Below, one piece after another: positions 24,051 to 43,626 of a stretch of 43,626 bases of DNA; within the stretch, counting starts at the first letter, position 1, and each line of letters opens with the position of its first letter. The notes under the pieces are model-generated. The model was not told the origin of the DNA. It saw only the letters and a list, made by a program, of their open reading frames with translations, and ran no database searches. Source of the stretch: Myxococcales bacterium (GTDB taxonomy: Bacteria; Myxococcota_A; UBA9042; GCA-2863065); assembly GCA_018780435.1 (NCBI GenBank), contig JADMJS010000425.1, positions 1 through 43,626 on the forward strand, read 5' to 3'. The position numbers and the translations under genes are program-made.

Positions 24051-26819
24051 ATGGCCTTCATACGATTCCTGCTCTTCGCGTTCCTCACCGGCGCGGTGCT
24101 CTCGGAGCTTCACGTCCCCTTCGAGCTCATCGTGCTCGCCGCCGTCGTCGTCGGCGCGATCGGCGCGTGGCTGACGGAGCCGAAAGCCAAGGGCGAAGCG
24201 GCAGACCCTCACAACCTCCATGTCCGCGTCACTTCGCTCGAACGTGACCTTTGGAAGACCCAGCAGCGGGTCATGCAGCTCGAGGAGCTGCTCGCTCGCG
24301 TCGCGGTGCCTCAGGCCGGTCTGGTGTCGCTACCGCGCCCGCTCACGCCGGAGCCCATCGCCGACGCGGCGCCCCCGCCCCTCGCGCCGCCGACGGCGTC
24401 ATCGGGCGCCGCCGCCGCGGAGGCCGCCCGGGCGGCGCTCCCGGACCCCGAGCCGTTGGCCCCGGTCCCCGACACGCCACCCCACGTCGACACCTCTTCG
24501 CCCTGGCGCTTCTTCGTCGGCGAGAACGCCGCGGTTCGAATCGGGATCCTGGTCCTCCTCCTCGGTCTCGGCTTCCTGCTGAAGTACGTCGCCGATCAGG
24601 GGCTCTTCCCGCCGGTGGTGCGGCTCGGGGTCGCTGCGGCCGCCGGGGCGGGGCTGCTCGGCGTCGGGCTCTTCCTCCGCCGACGCCGTCGCCTCTACGG
24701 TCTCGCGCTGCTCGGCGGCGGCTTCGCCACGCTCTTCCTGTGCGTCTACGCCTCGCAGTCCATCCTCGGGCTCGTCCCGGTCGCCACGGCGAAGATGGGC
24801 TACGTGGGCCTCAGCGCCGCTTTCCTCGTCACCGCGCTGGTCCTCGCCGAGGAGTCGCTCGCTATCCTGGCCGTCGGCGGCGCCCTCGGCGCGCCCTTTC
24901 TCGGGCGCAGCGGCGGCGGCTACGAGAACCTCCTCGCCTACGACGCGGTGATGGCCGTCGTGGTATTCATCGTGGCCCTCCGCTTCGACTATCGCCTCCT
25001 ACCCAAGGTCGCCGCCGTGCTCACCTACGGCGGGCTGGGCATCGCGGCCGGTGTCGTCGCGACGACGCAACCGCCGGGGCTCCTCGCGGTCCTGTCCCTG
25101 GCCGCCGTCACGATCGCCAACGCCGGTCTCCCCGTCGCCAGCGCGCTCCTCGGGCGCGACGGCAACGCCGCCATCCTGGTCATCGGCGCCCCCTTCGCCT
25201 CCCTCGGCGTCGCGACCGTGCTCTACGGGACCGGTTGGGACAGCCATGCCCTCCGCTTCGGCACCGGGCAAGCCTTCTTCGCCATCGCGAGTGCCGGCCT
25301 CCTCTGGCGACGAGCGCCGGTCCTGGCGCATGGCCAAGCGTTGGTCGCTTTTGGGCTCATCGCGCTCGTCATGCGGCACTACTTGGGCCAGTCACCCGCG
25401 ACCATCGCCTGGGCCTTCGAAGCCGTGGGCGCCGTCTATCTGGGCCTCCATCAAAGGGACCGCCTAGTGACCGCATTCGGCGTCGTGCTCGCCGTCGTCT
25501 TGATGGCGCACTTGGGCTGGCCGCCGAGAAGCGCGGCTACGAGCACGATCCCGTTCTGGAACGGGGACTTCGTCGCCGCGCTCGCGTGTGGCGCGGCGCC
25601 CCTCGTCATCGGCGCCCTCCTCCACCGGCGCCCGTCGGTCCCGGTCGCCGCGCCCGGCGCCGTGGTCCTGGCGCTCGCTGGCCTCGTGCACCTCGCGATC
25701 ACGGTCGGCGTTCAGGCTCGCTTCCCGGGCTGGACTGGGGATGGCCAGCTCTGCGCCACGGTCTTCGGTGCGAGCACCCTGGCGCTCCTTGCGGAGCTGC
25801 TCGGCAGCGCGGCCCGCACCGCGCCGGACTTCGCGACGACGCCGCTCACGCGCCAGGGGACCTTCGGCACGCTCCGGGACGCGGCTATGGTCCTCCCCGT
25901 CGTCGCCCTCCCCTTCGTGGCGCTCGACTTGGTCCTCGCCCCGCCGGCGACCGGCCTCACGCTCGCCGCTCACATCACGGCGCTCGGCGTGAGCGCGTTC
26001 GTGATCGTCCGGCGGGAGGCCGTGGGGTGGCTCTCGGCGACCGGTCATCTCCTCACGATCGCGTCGCTCGCGTTGCTCCCGGCCGGCGCTCTCCGAGTCT
26101 TCGCACCGAGCCACCCGTCACTCGTCACGGCGTTCGGGGTCCTGACGCTAGCCGGCTTGGCGCTCGCTTGGACCCAGAGCACGCGGCTACGTAGTCTGTT
26201 GCTCCCCGCCGCGCCGGGGCCCGATTCGCTCGCAGACGTCGGCGCGCAGAAGCGCATCGCCGCCGTCACGACCGGTGGTCTGCTGATCACCCTGGGCAGC
26301 GCCCTCCTGCGGCTCGCGTTCGGCGAGTCGGGTCACACGCCGCCCGTGCCCTACCTCCCGGTCGTCGGCCTCGTCGACCTGTGCCTGGCGATGTCGCTCG
26401 GTGCCGCGTACCGAATGACGTCGACGATGGACGCTCTCGGTAGCCCCGGCACCGCCCGCGAAGCCCGGGTCGGCGTCGGCCTCCTCGGCCTCGTGCTCAT
26501 CGCGTCGGTGCTCGCGCGCGCCGTCGCCCACTACGGAGCGCTCGCGTTCGCGCCATCCTTGCTCGGCTCGACCGTCTATCAAGCGTCGCTGTCGCTCACC
26601 TACGGGCTCATCGGACTGACGGTCATGATCGTCGGGACGCGTCACGTGAGCCGGGCGGCCTACCTCTTCGGCGCCACACTCCTCGGCCTCGTGGTCGTGA
26701 AGCTCCTCGTGGTCGACCTCGCCAGCTCCGGCACGCTCGCCCGCATCGTGTCCTTCATCGGCACGGGGCTCATCCTGCTCGTCGTCGGGTACTTCGTGCC
26801 GCTCCCGCCCAAGCGGTGA
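24051..26819 (+). CDS. DUF2339 polytopic membrane protein
   Basis: About 922 residues from the ATG at 24051, with GGGAG about 11 bases upstream; a GTG at 24033 would add 6 residues. The N-terminus is a membrane hairpin (about 1-40), then a short coiled-coil-like segment (V-T-S-L-E-R-D-L-W-K-T-Q-Q-R-V-M-Q-L) and a Pro/Ala-rich linker to about 145. Then comes W-R-F-F-V-G-E-N, followed by a long series of perhaps 20 or more hydrophobic segments to the C-terminus. This order is characteristic of DUF2339 (PF10101) inner-membrane proteins, whose function is not established. The C-terminal segment R-I-V-S-F-I-G-T-G is also typical. It is convergent with rnhA, with 8 bases between stops. Confidence 0.85.
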   Translation: MAFIRFLLFAFLTGAVLSELHVPFELIVLAAVVVGAIGAWLTEPKAKGEAADPHNLHVRVTSLERDLWKTQQRVMQLEELLARVAVPQAGLVSLPRPLTPEPIADAAPPPLAPPTASSGAAAAEAARAALPDPEPLAPVPDTPPHVDTSSPWRFFVGENAAVRIGILVLLLGLGFLLKYVADQGLFPPVVRLGVAAAAGAGLLGVGLFLRRRRRLYGLALLGGGFATLFLCVYASQSILGLVPVATAKMGYVGLSAAFLVTALVLAEESLAILAVGGALGAPFLGRSGGGYENLLAYDAVMAVVVFIVALRFDYRLLPKVAAVLTYGGLGIAAGVVATTQPPGLLAVLSLAAVTIANAGLPVASALLGRDGNAAILVIGAPFASLGVATVLYGTGWDSHALRFGTGQAFFAIASAGLLWRRAPVLAHGQALVAFGLIALVMRHYLGQSPATIAWAFEAVGAVYLGLHQRDRLVTAFGVVLAVVLMAHLGWPPRSAATSTIPFWNGDFVAALACGAAPLVIGALLHRRPSVPVAAPGAVVLALAGLVHLAITVGVQARFPGWTGDGQLCATVFGASTLALLAELLGSAARTAPDFATTPLTRQGTFGTLRDAAMVLPVVALPFVALDLVLAPPATGLTLAAHITALGVSAFVIVRREAVGWLSATGHLLTIASLALLPAGALRVFAPSHPSLVTAFGVLTLAGLALAWTQSTRLRSLLLPAAPGPDSLADVGAQKRIAAVTTGGLLITLGSALLRLAFGESGHTPPVPYLPVVGLVDLCLAMSLGAAYRMTSTMDALGSPGTAREARVGVGLLGLVLIASVLARAVAHYGALAFAPSLLGSTVYQASLSLTYGLIGLTVMIVGTRHVSRAAYLFGATLLGLVVVKLLVVDLASSGTLARIVSFIGTGLILLVVGYFVPLPPKR

Positions 26820-26827
26820 ATGAAGCC

Positions 26828-27286
<459 letters not shown>

Positions 27287-27290
27287 GGGC

Positions 27291-28946
27291 TCAGAACAGG
27301 TAGTCCGTCGACACGAACTTGGACGTGCGACGCGTGAGCACCTGCCGCAGCAGGTCGCGGTTGTCGTGCGTTGACGGCGCCGCGACCATGGACCGGATGG
27401 AGAAGGAGCGCAGCGCGTCCGAGACCGAGAGGGTGCCCTCGGCAGAGTCCTTGCGGCCCGTGAAGGGGAAGACGTCTGGGCCGCGCTGGCACTGGGCGTT
27501 GAGGTTCACGCGGCAGACGAGGTTGGCCAGCACGTCGCAGAGACCGCCGATGGTGACGGGGTCGCGGCCGAAGAGCGAGGCCTGTTGGCCGTAGGCCCCT
27601 TCGGCGAGCCAGTCGAGGACCTCGGAGACGTCGTCAAAGCTGGAGACCGGGACGATGGGTCCGAACTGCTCCTGAGAGTGGAGGGCCATGCCCGCCTTCA
27701 CGCCGCGTACGACGGCCGGGAAGTAGAAGGTCTCACTGTGGATCCCCGCGTTCTCATTGACGATCTGAGCGCCGCGTCCGACCGCGTCGTCGACGAAAGC
27801 CTGCAGGCGGGCGGTCTTGCCCTCTTCTGGAAGTGGCGTGAGCTGAACGCCCTGATCCCACGGGGCGCCGAAGCCGAGCTTGTCGACCGCCGCCGCGAGT
27901 CGGTCGAGGAAGGCGGTCTCGACCTTTCGGTGTACCCAGATCAGCTTGATGCCCGTGCAGCGCTGGCCATTGTAGGAGAGCGCGCCCGCGACACACTCCT
28001 TCACGGCGAGATCGAGGTCGGCGTCCGGGAGGATGATGGCCGGGTTCTTGGCTTCGAGGCCAAGGATGCAGCGCATGCGGTTCAAGTGAGGGTGCTGGCG
28101 CTTCAGGATGTTGGCGACGCGGGCGGTCCCAATGAAAGCGAGCGACGCGAGGGCGCCCGACTCGAGCAGGGGCCCCACGACGGTCGGCCCTTCGCCATTG
28201 ATGACGTTGACGGCGCCTGCGGGGAAACACTCGGCGAAGGCCGGGAGCAACGGACCCTGGCAGAGCGCGCCGTACTTCGGGAGCTTGCAGACGATGGGGT
28301 TGCCCATCAAGAGCGCCGGGATGAGCGTCGTGAAGGTCTCGTTCAGCGGGTAGTTGAAGGGGCCCATGCAGAGGGTCGGCCCGAGCGGCGCGCGCCGGAT
28401 CTGCGTGATGACGCCGCCGCCCTGGGTGAAGCGGCCACCATCGCGGTCGAACTCCTTGAGCGCGTCGATGGTGTCTTCGATGTAAGCGACCGTTCGGTCG
28501 AACTCCTTCTCGGAGTCGGCGCGAGTCTTCGCGATCTCCCACATGAGGAGACGCACGGACTCTTCGCGAACGTGCTTCATCTTCTCGACGAAGGCCTGGG
28601 CACGCTCGATTCGGGCGCCGACGCGCATCGTCGGCCACTCGCCGCGGCCGTGATCCCAGGCCGAGACCGCCGCCGCCATCGCGTCGAGCGACTCCTCGCG
28701 GGTGAGTGACGCGGCACGGCCGATGACGGTGCGTTTGCCATCCGTGCAAATGGGCGAGGTGACCTCGGTCGTGTCGCCCGTCCAAAGGCAGACCTCACCC
28801 CCGATGAGGTAACGGTCGCCATGGCGGTAAAGGCCAGCCGGGCTCGTCTCGCCGGCGGTCGCGGGCGCGAGCCGGACCGACTCTGGGACGACGGTGTGGT
28901 CGAGCGACGCGACGCGTTCGCGGATCGGGGTGTTGGGGGTGCTCAT
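27291..28946 (-). CDS. gapN: Aldehyde dehydrogenase, GapN-like (NADP-dependent glyceraldehyde-3-phosphate)
   Basis: 551 residues of the aldehyde dehydrogenase superfamily. The catalytic cysteine is C330 in Y-N-G-Q-R-C-T, the general base E298 is in L-G-L-E-A-K, and the G-P-F-N-Y-P-L-N segment at 195-202 carries the conserved Asn of the oxyanion hole. The P-F-N-Y-P plus G-Q-R-C-T combination resembles the non-phosphorylating GAPDH (GapN/ALDH11) branch, which oxidises glyceraldehyde 3-phosphate to 3-phosphoglycerate with NADP. An N-terminal extension of about 40 residues makes it longer than usual GapN. Other sugar or semialdehyde substrates remain possible. A TATAGG-like -10 lies so close to the ATG that a very short or leaderless mRNA is conceivable. 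It probably leads an operon with rnhA. Confidence 0.8.
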   Translation of the reverse strand: MSTPNTPIRERVASLDHTVVPESVRLAPATAGETSPAGLYRHGDRYLIGGEVCLWTGDTTEVTSPICTDGKRTVIGRAASLTREESLDAMAAAVSAWDHGRGEWPTMRVGARIERAQAFVEKMKHVREESVRLLMWEIAKTRADSEKEFDRTVAYIEDTIDALKEFDRDGGRFTQGGGVITQIRRAPLGPTLCMGPFNYPLNETFTTLIPALLMGNPIVCKLPKYGALCQGPLLPAFAECFPAGAVNVINGEGPTVVGPLLESGALASLAFIGTARVANILKRQHPHLNRMRCILGLEAKNPAIILPDADLDLAVKECVAGALSYNGQRCTGIKLIWVHRKVETAFLDRLAAAVDKLGFGAPWDQGVQLTPLPEEGKTARLQAFVDDAVGRGAQIVNENAGIHSETFYFPAVVRGVKAGMALHSQEQFGPIVPVSSFDDVSEVLDWLAEGAYGQQASLFGRDPVTIGGLCDVLANLVCRVNLNAQCQRGPDVFPFTGRKDSAEGTLSVSDALRSFSIRSMVAAPSTHDNRDLLRQVLTRRTSKFVSTDYLF

Positions 28947-29017
28947 GGGGCGTTCCTATACTCGGCCACGGTGGAGGGCTCTTCCTACACCATGGCGGGT
29001 GGCCGCCCAAGAAACCG

Positions 29018-31582
29018 TCAGAGAGCCGTGGTCTGGCGACAGGGCTGCCCGCGTAGTCCGGGGCAGACGGGGAGCGACGCGGGGATGACGCCGCCGGTGA
29101 TGGACGAGACCGGGACGGTGGAGAGCACGAGCGCCGAGGGCGTGTCGCCTCCGAACGCGATCGTGTGGACAGGAGGCTCTCCGCCGTATGCTGGGTTCGT
29201 GAACTCCCACGTGCCGTGGTTTCGGCCTGGCGTAGAGACCGACACCCGAAGCTGCGAGCCCTTGCGGAACACGTGCGCAATAGACGGGATGGGGACGCGG
29301 GTGTCGATGACCTCGCCGGGGGCGAGCAACGCGAAGTCCTCTTGGGTCCAGGTGTAGTGCACGTAGTTTCCGGCGCTCGGCTCGGTATTAATCTGGCGGT
29401 GGCCGACCCGGTGCCACCCCGTGGTCACGAGGACCTCCTGACCATCCGGACGCAGCTCCGTCAGCGTCACCTGGACGTGGACGTCGTCCACTTCGCTGGA
29501 CAGGAAGAGGCGGAGGTAACCCGGCCCCGCGAGGATGAGATCGTCCGGTAGAGCAGCCGTGGTGAACGTCGCGGCCGCATCCGCAGCGAAGGGTCGCCAG
29601 TCGATGTCCCACATCCGCGCGGTCGTCTCGTAGCCCTTCGGTCCGAAGAAGGTGTCAGCGCCCGCCTCCGGATCGTGGCGGTAGGAGGCGCTGCTGGCCT
29701 CGGCGGGGGCCGCGTCCACGAGGGTGCCATCGGGTCCGAGGTGGAGGGTCCGGGTCGCGGCGACCGACGGCGGCCACGCGTCGAAGCTGGCTTCGAAGCG
29801 GTGCAAGGGCGCCCCGGGGTTCTCGGGGACGCCGCCGCTCTCGAAGAGAACGCGGACGTCGGGTTCGGCCTCGTAGGCGGCTCGAACGCCTTCATAATCA
29901 TCGTCGGCGAAGTCGGCGTAGCGGTCCGGCTCGAAGGTGAGGCCGGTGGAGTCGAAGGACTTCGAGAACTCCTCGGCCCCGATGGTGCGCATCCACTCGG
30001 GGAGACGCGGCACACGCCGGGCGACGTAGAGCTCGAGGAACTCCCACCAGCGCGTCAGGACAAGCGGGCTGTAGCCGTCGACATGACGTCCATTATACAG
30101 AATGAATCGACGCACGGCGGCCGCGTCGAAGTGGCCGAGCATGTCGGCGAACTGCGGCCCCGTCTGCTCGTCTTGAAAGCCCCCGGTCAGGTAGACGGCG
30201 GCCTTGATCTCGGACACGAGCCGCCAAATGCTGCGGGCTTCGGCTTGGGGCGGATAGAACTCGAGGGCCTTGAAGACCTCTTCGAAGGCGAGGTTCTGGT
30301 TCCGAAGTGTCTGATGTTCATCACAGATCGTGTCTCCGAGCGCGATACGACCGTCGGTCCACGACTGCCCTCCGGACGCGGCTTCGGCGTCGCGTTGGGC
30401 CAGCCATTGCCGCGTGAACCCGTCGTTGTAGATGCCACCGGGCCGGAGCACCACCCAGGGGTCGTAGAGCACTGACAGCGGCGTAATCGCCGCGAGCCCG
30501 GGCGGATTCAGATACGCGACGTAGAGCTCCGAGATCCCGGGGTAGGAGAGGCCGACCATTCCGACTTTGCCGTGCGCTACCCAGGGCTGACGCGAGACGA
30601 CTTCGATGATGTCGTAGCCATCCGCGTGCTGAGCCGGCGAGAAGATGTCGAAGACGCCGCCGGAGCAGCCCGTGCCCCGCATGTTGACGCCCACGGTGGC
30701 ATAGCCGAGCAGCGTGGCGATCCGGGAGCCGGGGTCGGGCGAACCCGGGTCGGACGGCCCGTAGCCCGAGTACTCGACCACCGTCGGGTACGGCCCGTCA
30801 CCCCAAAGCGCCGGATCGGGGAAGCGGACCATGGCGCCGAGCTTCACGCCGTCACGCATGGTGATGTAGTTGAAGCCGTCGTTCACGTCGACGTCGGCCG
30901 GCACCCCGAGGATGCCAAAGGGGATCCCCTGCAGATCCTGGCCGTCGTACAGCGCGACGTCCGGGTGCTCGGTCGTCGCCAGGACCCGGAACGGCGCCGA
31001 CGCGAGCGCGGGTCCCTCGGGCATGGCCGAGTCGTCGCGAAGCACGTAGCCATCCCCCGGGGGGAGCGTCGAGCCGTCTTTGACGAGCTCGCCGGAGACC
31101 GCCTGCTTCAGATCGTAGACGCCGTACTCCCTCGGCACATACGCGAAGTGCACTTGCCCGAACTCGTCGGCGAGGTAGGTGACGATGCGCTCACCCTGGG
31201 CGTCATAGAGCGTTATCGGCGCACCGGGCGTCACGTCGAACGCCGTCGCAATCTCGACGCCGGGCCGTACGGTGAAGGTCGCCGGCACCGTCCCTACGAG
31301 CGCGGGGTGTTCGATCGGGAGGGCGGCATCCTCGGCGGCGTCGGGCGCGGCGTCGTCATCGCCGCCGGTCGTGTCGAGGATGTCCTCTGCGGCGGAATCC
31401 GATGAAGCCGCGTCATCGCGCGCGTCGCTATCGACATCGCTGACGGCCAGGTCACCGCTGGGGATGACCGATGTGTCCTCGGAGCACGCCACCCCGGCCA
31501 TTGACAGCACCAGGAGCGTGGCCGGGAGAGTGACGTAGCGGCGATCCGGATGCAGCGAGAAGTGACGACGGGACGACTTCAT
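29018..31582 (-). CDS. CocE/NonD-family (X-Pro dipeptidyl-peptidase-like) hydrolase, probable lipoprotein
   Basis: 854 residues from the ATG at 31582, with AGGT just upstream; an ATG at 31621 adds 13 residues before the signal peptide. The signal peptide ends near A-G-V-A-C (C33), a weak lipobox, then comes an Asp/Ser/Ala-rich linker to about 90. Residues about 95-225 form an N-terminal beta-rich domain. The alpha/beta hydrolase core has the nucleophile S346 in G-L-S-Y-P-G, the preceding N-M-R-G-T-G-C-S-G, and a distal G-R-H-V-D-G-Y histidine. The C-terminal jelly roll (about 600-830, with L-T-E-L-R-P-D-G) is the PepX C-terminal domain. The family includes dipeptidyl peptidases, cocaine esterase and glutaryl acylases; an extracytoplasmic peptidase or esterase is the likely role. 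Confidence 0.88.
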   Translation of the reverse strand: MKSSRRHFSLHPDRRYVTLPATLLVLSMAGVACSEDTSVIPSGDLAVSDVDSDARDDAASSDSAAEDILDTTGGDDDAAPDAAEDAALPIEHPALVGTVPATFTVRPGVEIATAFDVTPGAPITLYDAQGERIVTYLADEFGQVHFAYVPREYGVYDLKQAVSGELVKDGSTLPPGDGYVLRDDSAMPEGPALASAPFRVLATTEHPDVALYDGQDLQGIPFGILGVPADVDVNDGFNYITMRDGVKLGAMVRFPDPALWGDGPYPTVVEYSGYGPSDPGSPDPGSRIATLLGYATVGVNMRGTGCSGGVFDIFSPAQHADGYDIIEVVSRQPWVAHGKVGMVGLSYPGISELYVAYLNPPGLAAITPLSVLYDPWVVLRPGGIYNDGFTRQWLAQRDAEAASGGQSWTDGRIALGDTICDEHQTLRNQNLAFEEVFKALEFYPPQAEARSIWRLVSEIKAAVYLTGGFQDEQTGPQFADMLGHFDAAAVRRFILYNGRHVDGYSPLVLTRWWEFLELYVARRVPRLPEWMRTIGAEEFSKSFDSTGLTFEPDRYADFADDDYEGVRAAYEAEPDVRVLFESGGVPENPGAPLHRFEASFDAWPPSVAATRTLHLGPDGTLVDAAPAEASSASYRHDPEAGADTFFGPKGYETTARMWDIDWRPFAADAAATFTTAALPDDLILAGPGYLRLFLSSEVDDVHVQVTLTELRPDGQEVLVTTGWHRVGHRQINTEPSAGNYVHYTWTQEDFALLAPGEVIDTRVPIPSIAHVFRKGSQLRVSVSTPGRNHGTWEFTNPAYGGEPPVHTIAFGGDTPSALVLSTVPVSSITGGVIPASLPVCPGLRGQPCRQTTAL

Positions 31583-31761
31583 GGGACCTCGATGGGACCG
31601 GGGACGCGCGGCAGCATACACGGCCGAGAGGGCGCGTCATCCGTGCTCGATGAGCCCACGCGGCCTATTCGCCGAGAACGGCGCCCTCCCAGTGCTCGTC
31701 CCGGACCTGTGCCAAACCGCCCGACAGACCGACGAGCCCCAGAGAGTGGCCGCCTTCCCGC

Positions 31762-32343
31762 TCACCCCGCGAGCGAGCGCAAGTGCCGGATATCGATGGC
31801 GTCCATGCCCGCCGCCCGCGCGCTTTCGAGGCCGAGATCGGTGTCCTCGAACGCGCGACAGCGTCGCGGATCCACCTTCAGGAGCTCGGCGGCGCGCAGG
31901 TAGGTGTCGGGCGCCGGCTTCGGTCGCGTCACGTCTTCGGCGGCGACGAGCGCCGAGAACCAGTCGCGGATCGCGATGGCCCGGAGCGCCCGGTCGGCCA
32001 GAGCGCGGAGACTACCGGTCGCGACGGCCATCGGCAGGACGCCACGGGCCGCGGCGGCGATGGCGACCACTTCGGCGATCGGCGCCGGAGTAGCGAGGTG
32101 GTGCTCGGTCAGCGCCTCTTTGAGCGCGGCGACTTCCTTGATGTCGACCTGAACGCCCGCTTCTCGAGACAAGAGCGCGATGATGTCGCGAGTCGGCACG
32201 CCGCCGAGCGCATAGAAACGCGGCTCGGGCAGGACGAGGCCATAGCGGCCGAGCGCCTCGGTCCACGCGCGGAAGTGGCCGGGCATGGTGTCGACGAGGG
32301 TGCCGTCGCAGTCGAAGATGAGGGCGTCGGGGCTTTGAAGCAT
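31762..32343 (-). CDS. HAD-superfamily phosphatase (beta-phosphoglucomutase/YqaB-like)
   Basis: 193 residues. The nucleophile motif F-D-C-D-G-T-L-V-D-T has D11 and D13; T-G-S forms motif II, the lysine lies in R-P-K-P-A-P-D, and F-E-D-T-D-L-G is the acidic motif. The 4-helix cap inserted after motif I and the final A-R-A-A-G-M-D-A-I-D-I-R place it near YqaB-type sugar-phosphate phosphatases. Family members dephosphorylate sugar phosphates such as fructose 1-phosphate; the specificity here is inferred. A 49-codon ORF lies 16 bases upstream on the same strand. Confidence 0.9.
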   Translation of the reverse strand: MLQSPDALIFDCDGTLVDTMPGHFRAWTEALGRYGLVLPEPRFYALGGVPTRDIIALLSREAGVQVDIKEVAALKEALTEHHLATPAPIAEVVAIAAAARGVLPMAVATGSLRALADRALRAIAIRDWFSALVAAEDVTRPKPAPDTYLRAAELLKVDPRRCRAFEDTDLGLESARAAGMDAIDIRHLRSLAG

Positions 32344-32359
32344 GAGGTCCGGGTTCCTG

Positions 32360-32509
32360 CTACTCGTTACCAGAGATCGACTTCTTCACCGAGCCGTCGG
32401 GGTTCTTGAGGGCGAGGAGAGCGGGCGCCGGATCGCGGCGGCGAATCGGCTCCCCAAACCCTCGTTCTGCGTCGGCAAAAAGTCGTCCATCCTCCGAGTC
32501 GTCCGGCAT
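32360..32509 (-). CDS. Small hypothetical protein (49 residues)
   Basis: An ORF in the 204-base gap between the giant lipoprotein gene and the HAD phosphatase, same strand as both. The product begins M-P-D-D-S-E-D-G-R-L-F and ends L-L-A-L-K-N-P-D-G-S-V-K-K-S-I-S-G-N-E. It is charged and soluble, with no signal peptide or membrane segment. The codon choice looks coding-like, and the stop is 16 bases before the HAD start, suggesting coupling. No strong Shine-Dalgarno precedes the ATG at 32509. I recognise no family. Confidence 0.4.
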   Translation of the reverse strand: MPDDSEDGRLFADAERGFGEPIRRRDPAPALLALKNPDGSVKKSISGNE

Positions 32510-32547
32510 GGGTGGTCTCGCCAAAGCGCCCCTGTGCGAACGCCTTA

Positions 32548-42459
<9,912 letters not shown>

Positions 42460-42464
42460 TACGT

Positions 42465-42469
42465 CCTCC
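42465..42469 (-). promoter_or_regulatory. Ribosome binding site that fixes the start of the giant lipoprotein gene
   Basis: GGAGG lies 5 bases before the ATG at 42459. It overlaps the upstream in-frame ATG at 42471, which has no ribosome site of its own. The choice also shortens the signal peptide to a standard form. Confidence 0.7.
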
Positions 42470-42680
42470 ATGACGCCCCTGGCATATCACACTACACGGT
42501 AGGTGGATCCCCCTCATTGGCGTCTGTCGCAATTCGCTCCCACGTTTCTGGCGGTGGCGAAGTCGGCGTTGAAGCCACGTACACCATCGAGACACTGTCC
42601 AGGTCACGCCGAACAGCCCGCGAATCCACGAACGCTCGAGATCGTGCCGCGGCGGGCACGAATTCGTATTGCATTGAGTT

Positions 42681-43626
42681 CTAGTCGCAGGTCTCGCCGT
42701 CGGCAGGCAACGCGCCGGTCGTAAAGAACACGTCGGCATGGTCCCTCATGCAGTTCGAGGAGAAGGCTGCGCCATGAATCGAGCCCTCCCAAACCACCAT
42801 TGGGCTGCCGTTGTCCAATTCAGACTGCAGCACTAGCGCGCCAGGTAGCGGTGTAGCCACGTCGAAGCGCGACTGCAGCATCAGGATCGGTGGCGCATCG
42901 ACGCCTTTCAAAGGAGGTACGGCATTAGCCACGGGGCCGAGGGCGGTACACCAGAGGTTGTCGACCCACAGGAGCCGACTCAAACCGCCACCCGAGCCGG
43001 AAGCGGCTTCCCCAGCCAGTGTCGCCTCCGCGAGATCCCCCGCAGTCGGTTGCCAGTTACTATCCGCGCACCCCGTCAGGTAGATTATGGCCACTGCCGG
43101 GTCGACGCCTCCGCTATCGTTGTGGAGGTTGTAAGCGCGCTCGGCCTCGAGCAAGCCCGATCCGTCCCCCGAACTAGCTGCTGCCAAGTCCTTCGCCAGT
43201 GCAGGCCACCCTGCTTCGCTGTATAGATTCCAGAAGGCCCCGAAGGACATTCGTCCGTATGTGAGGCGAGTCCCGTTCACATCGAGCGGCTCCGTCGTAG
43301 CCTGCTGGGTCGCCGCTTCGAGGCTGCCCATTGGGTCGTCGTGGACCGCGCAATTCTTCGTCTCCGAGCACCAGGTCGCCCACTCTCCCACGATGGTGTC
43401 GGCTCCTTTGGCCTGCCAACCCAACATGGTATTCAAACCACCGTAAGGGGATACACTCGAGTCGAGCACGAAGCGATCCACTCGTTCGGGGTAACGTTGA
43501 GCGTATGCCGCGCCGAGCGCCGTGCCGGCGGAGATGCCGAAGTAGCTCAGTTGCTCGACACCCAGGGCGATGCGAATGGATTCCATGTCGTCCGCCCACG
43601 ATACGAAGCCCATGTGGTCGATGAGG
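42681..43626 (-). CDS. TAP-like alpha/beta hydrolase (N-terminal part outside window)
   Basis: The frame is open to the right edge (four more codons, L-I-D-H, precede the ATG at 43613), so the gene starts outside the window. The visible 314 residues begin D-D-M-E-S-I-R-I-A-L-G-V-E-Q-L, then the nucleophile elbow G-I-S-A-G-T. The C-terminus has the acid in S-R-F-D-V-A-T-P and the histidine in G-S-I-H-G-A-A-F, the TAP-like C-terminal arrangement of tripeptidyl aminopeptidases and related secreted hydrolases. Several cysteines suggest an extracytoplasmic enzyme. It lies about 220 bases upstream of the giant lipoprotein gene on the same strand. Confidence 0.87.
   Translation of the reverse strand, partial: LIDHMGFVSWADDMESIRIALGVEQLSYFGISAGTALGAAYAQRYPERVDRFVLDSSVSPYGGLNTMLGWQAKGADTIVGEWATWCSETKNCAVHDDPMGSLEAATQQATTEPLDVNGTRLTYGRMSFGAFWNLYSEAGWPALAKDLAAASSGDGSGLLEAERAYNLHNDSGGVDPAVAIIYLTGCADSNWQPTAGDLAEATLAGEAASGSGGGLSRLLWVDNLWCTALGPVANAVPPLKGVDAPPILMLQSRFDVATPLPGALVLQSELDNGSPMVVWEGSIHGAAFSSNCMRDHADVFFTTGALPADGETCD

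Noticed and set aside
42492..42674. A 60-codon minus-strand ORF filling the gap between the TAP-like hydrolase and the giant lipoprotein gene
   Set aside because: No ribosome site, no recognisable feature, and codon use is less GC-biased at third positions than in neighbouring genes; it could be leader sequence. Conservation would be needed to accept it.

Overview
The window is high-GC, densely coding chromosomal DNA. It most likely comes from a myxobacterium-like or Bradymonas-like deltaproteobacterial lineage. That is inferred from the many secreted lipoproteins with Asp/Gly/Thr-rich linkers after the lipid-modified cysteine, the cysteine-rich DDGxxCT proteins, the giant MopE-type repeat protein, and GC-rich genes that often start with GTG or TTG. 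No phage, insertion sequence, CRISPR array or plasmid function was seen. No gene-free stretch exceeds 300 bases; the longest is about 240.

Layout from left to right. (1) 1-1352: the 3' end of a secreted-looking protein built from about 135-residue repeats. (2) 1387-5832: a full-length Lhr helicase. (3) 13400 down to 5848, minus strand: four consecutive predicted lipoproteins that look like one operon. In transcription order they are a cysteine-repeat protein with a BPI/TULIP-like C-terminus, a second cysteine-repeat protein, a MEMO1-family protein and an alpha/alpha-toroid protein. This is the best candidate for an undescribed system. (4) 13589-15105: an RNA-rich island with a strong promoter, tRNAs for all four serine anticodon classes, two tRNA-Arg(ACG) genes, tadA and the SRP RNA. 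(5) dnaX and recR, completing the widespread tadA-ffs-dnaX-recR neighbourhood but without ebfC/ybaB. (6) 21473 down to 17669: holB, tatD, a small lipoprotein gene and rlmD; the last three are joined by overlapping stop/start codons. (7) 21560-32343: metabolic and envelope genes, namely a class V aminotransferase, an alpha/beta hydrolase, a DUF2339 membrane protein, gapN-rnhA, a CocE-like lipoprotein hydrolase, a HAD phosphatase and a 49-codon ORF. (8) 42459 down to 32548: one gene of about 9.9 kb encoding a 3,303-residue lipoprotein with 18 double MopE-type units, a beta-helix-like region and a glycine-rich tail. (9) 42681 to the right edge: the 3' part of a TAP-like alpha/beta hydrolase.

How the genes fit together. 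The tadA/ffs/dnaX/recR block handles decoding, protein targeting, replication and repair. TadA is encoded 18 nt after a gene for its own tRNA substrate. HolB (delta') and DnaX (tau/gamma) are two subunits of the same clamp loader, encoded about 4 kb apart on opposite strands. The cell-surface component is unusually large: seven predicted lipoproteins in 43.6 kb. All functional statements rest on motifs read by eye; no database search was run.
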